64,000 nt of DNA from Amphiduros pacificus (lineage: Eukaryota; Annelida; Polychaeta; Phyllodocida; Hesionidae). Below the pieces are notes generated by a model. The model ran no database searches. It had not been told where the DNA came from and saw only the letters and a list, made by a program, of their open reading frames with translations. This document shows positions 1 to 10,640 of this stretch, one piece after another. The translations under genes and the position numbers were made by a program. How positions within the stretch are numbered: position 1 is the stretch's first letter; each line of letters begins with the position of its first letter. Where the stretch lies: positions 12,667,532 to 12,731,531 of the forward strand of contig OX439008.1 of NCBI GenBank assembly GCA_949316495.1, written 5' to 3'.

Positions 1-203
1 AATTCATCAGTCTGTCAGCTAGGCCATTTTGAAATGTAAAATGTATTTTGAGCCAGCTGATTCATACAGAAAAAAGTTCCCAGCTGGTAAACATACCAGC
101 TGGAAACATACCAGCTGGAAATGAAATGCATTAGTTACAAGCTGCCAGCCAGAAAAGTGTGCATATTGGCTCTTTTTGGATATCATATAGTGGTGGGCCC
201 CTG
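1..203 (-). mobile_element. Non-autonomous DNA transposon, CAGGGG-ended family, copy cut by window edge
   Basis: The segment ends in TAGTGGTGGGCCCCTG, the reverse complement of the left end of full copies at 9932-10611 and 35260-35945. It carries the same subterminal blocks: a CAGCTGG-rich stretch, the block with AGCTTGTAACTAATGCATTT in the opposite orientation, and AGAGCCAATATGCAC. It runs off the left edge, so only about the first 200 bp of the element are seen. No coding capacity is visible. Confidence 0.8.
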
Positions 204-1849
204 TACCATTTACTGCCAGGCTTCTAAAAGAGATTATAAATGAGCCATACTTGCATCAAGGGACATGTAAAGATATATTTACCTTTAAATCAAATGTGAA
301 CACATCATTAAAAGAGGAAATGGACTTAGAAAAATATAATTGAATATAATAGCAAGGATAATCACTGAAGCACCACCTTAAAAGAATAATTGTGAAATTC
401 AGGAAAAACGAAAGTTATCATACCCTGTGATAGACATGATATTCACACCTACCAGGTATGCACTGATACTAATTTATTTAACTTGAGTTTATGTAATCGA
501 AATAGTTACAGAGCTTTTTGGTCCATATTTTAAAACTGATTTTACTGGGTAATAGGGCAGGGAGGTTGCTTAAGATAATGTTTTTGTGACCTTTATCTCC
601 TTATAAACTGTAAAAGAAGAGACAATGTTATTTAGTTATAATAATAATAATAATAAAATTTGTATAGCGCTGATACCAGACAAGTCTGTTCATAGCACTG
701 TAGTTACTGAGGAACAATTTTATTAAGATTACGTAAACCAACCCAATCATTGTACATATCTTTTCTGTTATGCTAATTTCTAGTCCGAAATAATACATCA
801 AAGAAAAGTCAGCATAGCCAAAACCCAGCCATGCTGTTCAGTCAAATAGGATATTTATTGATCTGAACCTCTCCGGGGAACCTCTATCCCTATGATATTT
901 TATCAAATGAATGGCATGCCTCATCTGAAATATGTTCACTGTTAATAATATATAGGCCAATGGTGTAAAGCTTTGCTCATCATTGTTGTTTGGTAATATT
1001 TGTGAGAAATTTTCAGAATGCCTGTAAATTGCTTCATAAATGATCTTTTAAATCCTTTCCTAGAGCAGACATGAGCAGATAATTTTGACCAATCAAAATG
1101 TATAACATATGCTACGCATTGAATTTGGCTCCAACTTGTTATCTCGATCCTCATTAGCTAATATTTTTCAAAATGGCAGCCTACTTGATAACTCTGTGAT
1201 AGCTAACAGATTTTTGAAAACGGAAAATACAACATCATGCCTCCTAACAGCTAAGAACCCCCACCAATAGTTTCAGAGAAGATCAAAGTTGAAGGAGAGA
1301 ATGACAGAAAATTTCAATCCTCCCTCACTCCAGAAGCTATGTTGTGTTTAGTTAATAAAACTTTGATGAAGAATATTCTCCAGATCAGTGTGACATAATT
1401 CAACTCTGTTTACTGGTATGAATGAGATTACATATACATGAAAGTAACTTTACTCATGCTTGAGAAAAATGGGACAACTGAGAAAATATTTTTTTCAATG
1501 AGCATGCTCAGTACCCAAGGTCATGACCTGAGGTCACCCCTTCCTATAATGGCTGAATAGTTGCAATACACATGGCTCAAAACAAGATTTGGAATTCATC
1601 CATCATATCAGTGTCTATAAATATCAAACTGAGCAGGTTGCACTTTTTTATATGCTAATCTGCCTGTGGCTATGATGTGCTCCACACATGCATTGTAAAC
1701 AACATGATTTTGAGAGTAACAAGATATTGTTTATACAAGATATAGAGCTGGCATTGTGTGAATAATTAATGTTAATTATGGTTGCAAGATAAACAGATTC
1801 CAGTCTTGATAGCTATATTTGTGCTGGACCTGTAGACCGTGACGTCCAG
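204..1849. other. Non-coding stretch with one LINE-tail fragment
   Basis: AT-rich sequence without a convincing exon. The only recognisable item is a short piece of the (AAT)n LINE tail at 637-703. Short open frames in this stretch have no domain or splice context. Confidence 0.5.
637..703 (-). mobile_element. LINE 3'-terminal fragment (CR1/L2-like family) with AAT tail
   Basis: An (AAT)n run is followed by AATTTGTATAGCGCTGATAC and ACAAGTCTGTTCATAGC. The same string directly follows the tail of the longer copy at 14386-14890. It is a tiny 5'-truncated insertion, and only the extreme 3' end of the element is present. Confidence 0.7.
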
Positions 1850-2330
1850 TGGCGACAATGGCCCGCTTCAGCTTCGCAGCTATGATTGGCTGTTATTGAT
1901 AATGATACAACCTCCATGCGTATCAGTCCCTACCATCATTGGTGCTATAGTACATCAAGATTGAAGGCATGTCATGACTATTAATAATAATCAAACTGCG
2001 GACTGATCAGTGAAAGAACAGATAAATATTCTAACAGATTCCATATTGTATTACCCTCCAAAACAGCACTTCTCTCTCATATCAGTCCCTGCCTTCAATG
2101 ATAAAGGTGCGTACAAGATCAACTGCAAGTCATGACTATTCATAAAAATCTGGCTGTTAACTGATTAGTTAAAGAATAAATGACTCATTATACAGATCAG
2201 ACACTGAATCACAGGTTCTGCTCTGATTGGATGATATTTTAGTGGGCAAGACAAGTATTTTGACTTTAATGATATCAAATACAGGCCAATGAAGGCAGAG
2301 GTAGCGAGAAGATTGAATAAATTTTAATAC
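1850..2330 (+). repeat. Interspersed repeat family A, copy 1
   Basis: A diverged repeat with shared blocks: 'ATCAGTCCCTGCC', 'GACTATTCATAAAAATCTGG' and 'ACTGATTAGT-AAAGAATAA'. The same order of blocks recurs at 9470-10640 (same orientation) and at 37140-37400 and 63150-63425 (opposite orientation). Within this copy the 'cagtccct...actgat' module appears twice, near 1925 and 2080. No termini or coding region are recognisable, so the class is unknown. It carries the unoccupied version of the site where the CAGGGG element sits in copy 2. Confidence 0.65.
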
Positions 2331-2623
2331 AACTGATCTAATGTAGAGGAGTGACAACAAAAAACTTCCCATGCCAGTATCAATTAAAGTTCTGAATAGG
2401 ATTTCCAAAGAAAACTTTATTGATAAGGAAACCAAAAAGGAAGAATAATTTCCTATAAAACAAGTCATCTTATTTATTTTCTATAAATGTTTTTTTTTTC
2501 TGTAAAGCTGAACTCCTTCATTCTGATCATGATGTGCAAATCTTATTCAAAACAAAATGTTCTCAGGAAAAACTATCTTTAGGAATTTCTTGTATTACAA
2601 ACCATTCTCACGGCCCTAAAATT

Positions 2624-2952
2624 AGTTTTTTGTTTTGTTTGTTTGTTTGGGGCTTTACATCACTTTCAACATTATTTCAGTCATTTCATGATGAGACCTA
2701 CTTGTAGCAGATATAGTGCTGCTTCACTGAATTGTCATGTCGCAGGTCCTTGACATGACAACCCACCTGGTCACAGATTTACAAGGACAACGGGTTAACC
2801 CTTTTGGCACGGGCCTCAGCTCATGTGGGAAATTGTATGATGAGTTCAAACTCGGCACGGCCGGGGTTCGAACCCACGACCTTTGGATCACCACAGAGGA
2901 ACTGGTGCTAATAAGCTGGCGCTCTAACCAACTGCGCCACGGCCCGTGGCCT
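2624..2952 (-). mobile_element. tRNA-derived SINE, family 1, copy 1
   Basis: Read on the minus strand, it starts with a tRNA-like head containing an A box (TGGCGCAGTTGG) and a B box (GGTTCGAACCC). The body is unrelated to a tRNA and the tail is (CAAA)n. It is flanked by a perfect 9-bp target duplication, CCTAAAATT, at 2615-2623 and 2953-2961. A second copy lies at 54910-55225. Pol III transcription from the A/B boxes and mobilisation by a LINE are known for such elements; neither is shown here. Confidence 0.92.
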
Positions 2953-2961
2953 CCTAAAATT

Positions 2962-4653
2962 TGCACAGGGTTCTGAAAAGATTAGCCTCCTTAGCAAAGA
3001 TTATTTTTGGTTTCCTGAGCTACTTAAAGATGAAGAACACAAATGTTTGTACATGCAAGAAAGTAAGCTTCTTTGAAATCTGAATAAGCTTCTACAATAT
3101 GTCCACATGTCCATACAGGGCCCATCAACATGGATGTCGTGGATAGTCCAGTTGATTGTTGGGGGTGTGTATGTAAGGTCAATGAGATCACTATTTACTT
3201 TTGATTCTACAATTTCTACCCAAAATCTAAATTTTCCATTTGCTTCCATTCTACTTTTATGCAAAGATTTCCCCTATTATAGCTTTTTAGTTAATATTTC
3301 CACCTACCGGTAAATTTAATCCCTCTTATTTCTAAAGGAAAAGTCTGTAATCTTGTTGAGGAAAAAATAACTCGTCTGGAGCAAAATCATAGCATTGCAT
3401 TTCATTAGTATTGTACAAAATGTGGCACAAATTATGTCAAGTTTCCCTAAAAAAATTCTCCAAATAAATACATTAAAAATAGAAATGTAAATTTCACATT
3501 CACATAAATGCTTTGTGCTTTACGAATTATTTTTGTGTGTGAAACGTGCACTGCATACCAACATAATGAATGATATTATTTTAAATATATACATAATAGG
3601 GATGTAACCTTCTATATTTACAACAAGAAAACTAAGTGTGGAGAATGGATGGAAATTAAAATAAATCAAATCCTGTGTAAACTTTATCGGCACAATTTAC
3701 AATCTACTGTTGCTGTATTAATATGCAACTCATTCATTATGCAACCCTCTTACTGACCTGCAGAGCCGGCACAGGTGAAGTTAAAGATATGTTTTCATAT
3801 GCCAAACTAATTTGAGAAATAAAATCCTTGAAATTGTGTAAACATAGACCAATGACCTAGAGAGCTATACTGATTATTGTTTTTAGCTGCTCTAGTCTGT
3901 TTTTGAAAAGGATTTAAATAATTATTTATGAAGCAACTTCCAAAAAACGTTCACATTTAAAAAAGCAACGATCAGCATAGTTCTAATGCTATTTATTGGC
4001 CTATGTTTTAATGCTTGTGAAGATTTTTCGGAAAAGCCTGGCAAATTCCTTCAAAAATGATAATTTTAAGTACATACCCAGCTTTGCAGGTTGAAAAAAC
4101 AGTCAATGTGGTAAAAATGATGTGTGCAATATTGGGGCTGATGGACATTACTTCTTTTTCTGAAGTTTTAAATTGAGGCTATAATTTACATTCCCAATTT
4201 CACTCAAACTATTGTTGTCTTGCCGGGGCTGTAAGAAGCGTAAAATAAACGAAATAGTCCGGTGGCTTCAAGGGAGAGGGTCCTTATTTTGAAAAAAAAT
4301 AGATAAAATTGTTCTCCTGAAATTATAACATCTTACCTACTAACAGATAGAATGACAGAAATATTCTTCCCCTCCCCCTCACTGCAGAAGCTAACTATAA
4401 ACCAGACCACTTTTCCTTGTTTACCTACAAGACCTGATTATATATCCTGGTTCAATTAGATCGGCAATGAACCTGATGAATACTGACAATGTATATTTTT
4501 CTTTGATGCTGCTCAAAGATTATAGAATGACTTCATTTCCATTTCCAAGTGTGTTGAGGAATTATTAAAATAGAAAACCAACATATGGACACAATCAAAT
4601 AAAATGTGTTTTGGTGTCCATTAACAATACAACTCAGTGCATCGGAAGGAATG
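2962..4653. other. Non-coding 3' flank of the first DUF229 gene
   Basis: AT-rich sequence. No exon, tRNA or repeat with ends could be recognised. Nucleotide similarity between the two DUF229 loci stops close to the stop codon, so this flank has no counterpart beside copy 2. Confidence 0.5.
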
Positions 4654-6633
4654 TCATTTTTTATCCTGACAGTAGCAGAACTTTTTATGTTTGTGTTGAT
4701 TTATACAGTGAGACTGTTCTCCATATGCATTTATTCTGCTAATGTCCCCAACAATTTGGAATTTGTTACCACTGGAGTAGTATCTCACTGTGGCTTCAAA
4801 GAGGGCGCCACCTGGCTTAGTGGTGAAGGTCAGCCCGTAATCCAGCGGGGCCTGACTACGCTTCCCATAAAACACAGTTCTGTTGATCACATCATTGACA
4901 CTGCGATCAAAGCGCAGCACTTTATCATCTGCCTCCACCTTGAGTGCCTCTGTGACCTTGGCCAGATGGAGGTGGCTGCAGAGTCCCTTGTATGATGCCA
5001 ATTCCTGGTTTATGGCGTGGATGACATAGTGGCAAGCTTGCAGGACCATGGCACTGTCTCTCCTCACCGGGGTCTCTTGGTGGCATGTGCACCAGTGTGG
5101 CAAGATGGCCGCTGAATCACATGTTCTTTCTTGTGGAATGGCAGAAAAAAGGCTTATGCCTCGTTGTGAAATACTTGCTTCTTTTGACTTTCCATCAAAT
5201 TCAAGTAAATCCACTAATGTCTCATAAATATCAAAAGGAGTTGTAAGTCTGTTTTCATTTATTCTTAAATTCTTTTCAATGTGTGGATATTTTTCATTAA
5301 ACCATTTAGGAAATGCTAGGTACATAAGTGGAAGTCTCTCTTCAAGTTTTCCGATGACAAATTGTCTTATAGCTCCAAACCGCATCCCATGATCGCTAAA
5401 GAACACTAAAACAGTGTTCTCAAAGAATCCTTCATCATGTAATTTATTTAATAATTGAAAATATGGCTCATCTGCAGCACCAACTTGGTTCATGTTTTCA
5501 TGTGTCAATCTGGTTAAGAAGGCGAATGCATAGAAAGGTTTGTGTTTAAACTTCCTCATAAAGTCATGTACATAATCCAGTACAACTTCGGTTTCTAATT
5601 TTGGACCCACACAATGATGATTATTTTTCCAAATGGCCCCATGATCTTCCAGAGCAAGGCTAAATGGCCTGAGATAATAATCTGCAGGAGGCTGGTAGAA
5701 TCCTTCTCTCAAGTAATTGAAAATAGAAATTCTTGGAGCATCTTCAGCAAAGAGAGTTCTGTATCCTTGATTTGAGAAATTTTTCCAAACAAAATTGTAA
5801 TCGTCAAAAGGTTTCCTGATATTTTCTTGCCATGGTAATTCCTCCACAAACTTTCCAGCAAACAGAGGGACAAGATTAACAAAGGTGTTGTCTGCTACCT
5901 TGTTGTAGCCTTTCAATTCTATGGCACTAAGTTTGTTTAAAAGGAATCTTTTAGTTTTAGGCATTTGTCGAATAAAGTTCAGTCTTGAGACAGAATCGAT
6001 TCCGAGGATTAAAAGATTTAATTTCTCTTTTGGATGGTGGGTTTCAAGATATATCTGGTGTTGTTTTTCACATCTGCTCTCCACTTGTGGTTTTTCAGGT
6101 ACAAAAGTGTGAAAGTTTGTATATATGAGATCAGTCTGTTTACTGTAACAAGCCACTCTGATATACTCAGATATAACGCTAATGTCTTCCTTGAACCAAA
6201 CTGATTTACTGTCATATTTATGCAAATTGTCAGAATTCTCAACAGGTCTATAGATGCTTTGATACATGCAATTTTCTAGATCATTCTTATAGAATAATTC
6301 TAAAGCCGTCCTGTTTATTCTCAGAAAGAGGTCATCCGTGTAGGTCAAAGCTGGCGCAGTTGCATTACATGATATTGATTCTCCTTTCAATATGAGATTT
6401 TTAATTGTATTATCAAATGGGTCAAAGTTAGGAATCTTGCACTCTGGAGTATTGACTAAATACTGCTTCAGGAGGCGCTCTTTCTTGGCATATAATACAG
6501 GCTCGAACTGATGTAATCCCATCGAGAGAAGACCAAACATGACAACTGTGCCAGTTACAATCAGAAGCAGAAGTCTATGCCATGCCAGGTGAGACCACAT
6601 CATCATCCAAGATCTGGAAGCATAAAAAGACAT
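4654..6633 (-). CDS. DUF229-family type II membrane protein (alkaline-phosphatase-like fold), paralogue 1
   Basis: A 659-aa reading frame with no internal introns. The N-terminus is short and cytosolic, residues about 20-40 form one hydrophobic anchor, and the rest should be lumenal or extracellular with several N-glycosylation sequons. The core matches DUF229: ILGIDSVSR (209-217) carries the nucleophile-type D-x-x-S, AEDAP lies at 296-300, and SDHG (413-416) is the metal-site motif shared with sulfatases and alkaline phosphatases. DUF229 proteins are widespread in animals but their substrate is poorly known, so a phospho- or sulfo-hydrolase role is inference. The start is uncertain: the minus strand reads TTTTATGCTTCCAG just after the first ATG, a good splice acceptor, so translation may begin at one of the ATGs in GGATGATGATGTGG with an upstream 5'-UTR exon. 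The paralogue is at 17529-19499. Confidence 0.9.
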   Translation of the reverse strand: MSFYASRSWMMMWSHLAWHRLLLLIVTGTVVMFGLLSMGLHQFEPVLYAKKERLLKQYLVNTPECKIPNFDPFDNTIKNLILKGESISCNATAPALTYTDDLFLRINRTALELFYKNDLENCMYQSIYRPVENSDNLHKYDSKSVWFKEDISVISEYIRVACYSKQTDLIYTNFHTFVPEKPQVESRCEKQHQIYLETHHPKEKLNLLILGIDSVSRLNFIRQMPKTKRFLLNKLSAIELKGYNKVADNTFVNLVPLFAGKFVEELPWQENIRKPFDDYNFVWKNFSNQGYRTLFAEDAPRISIFNYLREGFYQPPADYYLRPFSLALEDHGAIWKNNHHCVGPKLETEVVLDYVHDFMRKFKHKPFYAFAFLTRLTHENMNQVGAADEPYFQLLNKLHDEGFFENTVLVFFSDHGMRFGAIRQFVIGKLEERLPLMYLAFPKWFNEKYPHIEKNLRINENRLTTPFDIYETLVDLLEFDGKSKEASISQRGISLFSAIPQERTCDSAAILPHWCTCHQETPVRRDSAMVLQACHYVIHAINQELASYKGLCSHLHLAKVTEALKVEADDKVLRFDRSVNDVINRTVFYGKRSQAPLDYGLTFTTKPGGALFEATVRYYSSGNKFQIVGDISRINAYGEQSHCINQHKHKKFCYCQDKK

Positions 6634-6920
6634 CTATATTAAAATTATGAAAATTATCTTTTTTTTTAAATAAGCCATCTGGGGATAGATGATTCTCCAC
6701 ATAATATTGATAGGATACAGTGTCTAAAATGTATGACACAGACATTTATAGAAATTAAATCAAGACAATCATATTCATAACAGAGAAATAAACAAATGAC
6801 TTATTGAATGAATGTCCTCTCGACTACCTGTCAATTCCCTTTGTTATGTCAATAAAAAATATTATAACAAGTGTAAAACAACATCATATTCAACATTTTA
6901 TTCATTTAAAAATAATGTAA
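6634..6920 (-). repeat. Upstream flank shared with DUF229 copy 2 (segmental duplication)
   Basis: The region upstream of the coding frame retains blocks also found at about 19500-19990. One is 'AATCATATTCATAACAGAGA' followed by 'ATGACTTATTGAATGAATGT'; another is 'CATATTCAACAT'. Copy 2 has extra sequence between blocks. Because this non-coding DNA is shared, the two DUF229 genes arose by DNA-level duplication and not by retroposition. Confidence 0.7.
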
Positions 6921-9469
6921 AATGAAAAGAAAATCGTTAAAAAAATAAATAGCAAATGGTTTGCCACTAAAGTGATCCGAAAAAGTAGTTCTGCACAGGG
7001 TCTGAAAAAAATCTTGTCTGAAAAGATAAATCTCATCGGTACCAAGTATGAATTAATGTACATTATTTAAATTAATATTTCTGTTGAAGAAACCCCCAAG
7101 AATTGCACAAAGCCAAACTAATTAGCAGATGCATCAGATGTTGCAACCATTATGGAAACCTGAAGTGGCAGAAAATAAATGCATGGGATTTTGAAATCGC
7201 AAGATGTTGGTCCAAACATTTTTTCTCAGATGGAATAACTTTGTTATTTGATAATGTACATTATTGAAAGTAATACTAAACACATCTCTGGGCTGCATAG
7301 AATACATTTAAGGTGCAAACAATGTTGAATATTGTATCTAAAGAGATCTTTGTCAATTGTAGGTAGGTCGTGAGTAACATCTCTCACCTCCTGGTGGGAC
7401 TTAATGAGCCTAAAACATCTCAACACATGCAGTAACTGTCTATGGATCTATAGGAATTAGTGTACATTTAATATACTGCCCAAGAGAATAAAATATACCC
7501 TGATTAGGTGGTTTGTACCAGTACATTATTCATATCAGTATCTGATTTGGCTACTATCCTTTGTCTACCTTCAGGTCAAAGGTCAAATCTATTGTTAAAA
7601 TTTTAAAAGGTCAATGTCCATGTACTGTTACATGGCTACGCGGAAACCGGACGTAACCTTTAAATTTCCAGTTTCCTCAACTCCATATATATAGCAATAA
7701 ACACGGGAAAAGTTTTTTCTGAGCTTCAAAATATCTTCATTTCAAGGTATTGATTGATTAAAAATATTGATTCTGGCTAAAAGTAATCAATTTGAAAAAA
7801 AAATGTTCCAAACTAACGTAATTGTACAAATCATGTTATTCTGTGAAGAGATGTGAACAAAATAACAGGATGTTTTGAAGTGAACTGATAGCGATAATGC
7901 AAAGTACGGCTGCTGGGAGAATGGGCCATGCTAACTTTAACTGCAACCTCACCATCCCCCGTCAAAGTTTTCCCATATCTGACCTCATGACATGTCCAGA
8001 ACTGATCTTGTTATCTTCATGTTAACTATTTCGGTTGATACCATCGGTGAAGTGGTTTTTAACTTTGCAGAGTGTTTAAGTTTTGCTGCATTGTTTCGCT
8101 GCTCTCTAACTTCTGCATCTTCTCCGGGGCAGAGCATCACGGGATAGCGGGTGGAGTTCTATAAATAACTTGACCGTGTGCCCCTATCAAAGTCGTCTGC
8201 TTCCAAGAGTAGGGCGTCCGCTTCTCGGGATCCACTTTGATCCCTTATGTAATCTTTTGAGTCGAGTCGGATGAAATAAATATTTATAGAAATACATAAA
8301 TATTTGTATATTTATATACTTCTAAGTTCGGGATTTGTGGAAATATATCACAAACATTTAAGAACAGAAAAAAAGAAGAAAATTCCATTACATTAGAATC
8401 AACAAATATTTGGTATTTTGTGATATCAAGTCAAATTTCAAATGCTGTATTTTGATAGGGAATCCTTTCTGAATGAACAAATGTAACCAACAGGTCAATC
8501 ATTAACTGGGATATGTGAAAAGTGATGAGAAATTCAATTATGATAAAGCGCAACTTCAGCAGACCACATTTGTCGAGATTTCCGGCCAGGCCATTTGATA
8601 TTTGTGGGGTGGAGAAATATAAATATCATTTTCAAAAAGGAAATTACATACAGATTAAAAAAAAAAGACTTTCTTGGTATATTTGTCTTTAATGTTAATT
8701 ATATGGCAAAGTTGATTTCAGTTTCTGTCTTGCATGCAACAGCACTTTCAATCAATACCAATTCATTATGCCATGATTTAGTAACATAATGATATAAGGC
8801 TGGAGACACATACCAAGGATACTATATATATATATTCTTTACTTACCTACATATACGGATAGTCATAATTGCAGAACTCCCAATACCTTATGGTGCACAC
8901 GATTGAATTCGGAGGTTTCAGCCAAAATTCGCCACTTTTCCGCCAGATCTACCGGTTACTCACGATTGGGCAACGGATTTGCCCGCCGGCGAAATCGGCG
9001 GTCCGCCAGATACACCGGGCCAAACCTCCGGAAAATTAACAGATGGTTTCATAAATATTTCATGCTCATTCTTAATTCATTTGTTTTTAAGGGTAAGTTC
9101 ATCACACAGTATCATAGCCCATTGATGGTAGATTTATTTTGTTCTTGATCCTTTTTAATCAATACTCCACACACAATACTACACAAGCCTCTCATAGATC
9201 CGCAGTCTGTCATCAAGATGTAAATCCAATAAATCTGTAAATCAATAAATTATAATTACACAAAAATTAGTAATAGTGATAATAATAATTGGCCAAGTTA
9301 AACACAAACTAATAATAGGTTACACAATCCAGATACACTGATAGCAGGCATATAATAATGATGTAACTACTGTAACGCTATGAATTGACAATTAGCATGA
9401 CAAAACCCCTAGTTAATTGATCAAGCTGATGGGTGGGAAGGGAGAAAGAAAATATTATCAGAACTGTCC
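6921..9469. other. Non-coding stretch with a GC-richer patch and a TATA-like box
   Basis: No convincing exon. 7900-8260 is more GC-rich than its surroundings and holds a clean TATAAATA at 8160-8167 on the plus strand with GC-rich flanks. A small hairpin element lies at 8900-9040. The rest is AT-rich with no features I can name. Confidence 0.45.
8900..9040. repeat. Small GC-rich inverted-repeat element (MITE-like)
   Basis: TTCGGAGGTTT near 8908 is mirrored by AAACCTCCGGAA near 9025. Between them lies CpG-rich sequence with internal inverted pieces (CGCCGGCGAAATCGGCG). A total of about 125 bp with pairing ends suggests a foldback or MITE remnant. No target duplication was identified. Confidence 0.45.
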
Positions 9470-10640
9470 AAGCGAAGCCAATTCTTGGCGCCAGCCAGGG
9501 TGACACGTGACATGTTTAGTTCATTCATGTTACTACGCAATGCTACGTGACGTATGGGTCTACCTGGTGCCATAGGACGCCGGCTAGAGATCAAGCAGGA
9601 GCTGATTGGGTGATTTTAATTATGTGCTTACCCTCCATGGCAGGACTTCTCTATCATGTCAGTCCCTGGTCAAGCGCAGGTCATCAGTATTCAGAAAAAT
9701 CTGGCTATGAACTGATTCGTGAAAGAATATACTAGTAAATAGAATTGTTTTGTACCAGCTGTTGTACTGATTGGTAAGTTTATGAGTCAAACACTTGAAT
9801 ACAGTATATGGCCTGATGTTGGTTAATTCAGATTTAATGATATTTTTGTGAGCAAGGCAAGTATTTAGGACTCGGGCAATTCCAAACTTTGAATGAGATA
9901 ACAAAAAAACCAGGGCAATGACTGCAGAGGTCAGGGGCCCACCACTATATGATATGCAAAAAGAGCCAATATGCACACTTTTCTGGCTGGCAGCTTGTAA
10001 CTTATGTATTTCATTTCCAGCTGGTATGTTTACCAGCTGGGAACTTTTTTTTGTATGAATCAGCTGGCTCAGAATACATTTGACATTTCAAAATGACCTA
10101 GCTGACAGACTGATGAATTTAATTGGCTGGCTGGTAAAGTATTAAGATTTTAACACCAACTGACAATTTCACCATTGAAAACTGCAAAATAAAAAATAAA
10201 TTATATTATATGAACACTATTTGACAAAGATTGTTCAAGCCTAATGATATTTCTACTGTAATTATAAGTTTTTAACATATAAATATTTATTAAAGAAATT
10301 GGCTCATTACCAGCTGTTAAATTTGGCATTGACAAACATCCACGAACAAAGTTAACAGCTGTTAATTCCATACAAATTCTGAGCTGGTAAGTTTAACAGC
10401 TGGTAAAAATAACAGCTGACAGCCAAAATCTCAAAGTGTAGCTGGCTGGTATTTTTTTAAATATTTCCTTCTAGAAAATACTGAAAATGCATATTTGAAA
10501 AAAATATTTTCAGACGAGTGATATGTTGTTCACAACATTCTATAACATACTCTGCCAAAGTTTCACATCTCTATCTCAATTTTTAACGAAGTTGGTAGTG
10601 GTGGGCCCCTGAGAGGTAGTAATTGAATACTATCTATGTA
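9470..10640 (+). repeat. Interspersed repeat family A, copy 2, interrupted by a 680-bp element
   Basis: It shares with copy 1 (1850-2330) the blocks around 'TCAGTCCCTGG', 'TTCAGAAAAATCTGGCTATG', 'ACTGATTCGTGAAAGAATA', 'GAGCAAGGCAAGTATTTAGG' and 'GCAGAGGTAG'. The last block is split by the transposon at 9932-10611. The continuation after the insertion aligns with copy 1 only briefly. Confidence 0.65.
9932..10611 (+). mobile_element. Complete non-autonomous DNA transposon, CAGGGG-ended family, copy 2
   Basis: 680 bp with terminal inverted repeats: the left end CAGGGGCCCACCACTA pairs with the right end TAGTGGTGGGCCCCTG. It is flanked by a 6-bp duplication, AGAGGT, at 9926-9931 and 10612-10617. 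The interior is non-coding and strikingly rich in CAGCTG palindromes (about seven), including inverted pairs such as CCAGCTGGTATG / TTTACCAGCTGG. CAGGG-type ends are usual for hAT-like elements, but 6-bp duplications are less typical, so the superfamily is left open. Other copies lie at 1-203 (partial), 15037-15113 (partial) and 35260-35945. Confidence 0.92.

Noticed and set aside
2880-2952. Possible tRNA gene on the minus strand
   Set aside because: Only the A and B boxes are tRNA-like and no full cloverleaf forms. The piece is the head of a SINE with its own body, tail and target duplication.
3001-3313. Short open frames on both strands near 3.1 kb
   Set aside because: There are no splice sites, domain or codon-like composition, and frames this short are expected by chance in AT-rich DNA.
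4606-4995. 129-aa plus-strand frame opposite the end of DUF229 copy 1 (and the 142-aa one at 17439-17867)
   Set aside because: It is antisense to conserved coding sequence. Its preservation in both copies follows from the conserved gene on the other strand.
8903-9148. 81-aa Arg-rich plus-strand frame
   Set aside because: It covers the small GC-rich inverted-repeat element, whose composition explains the Arg-rich translation.
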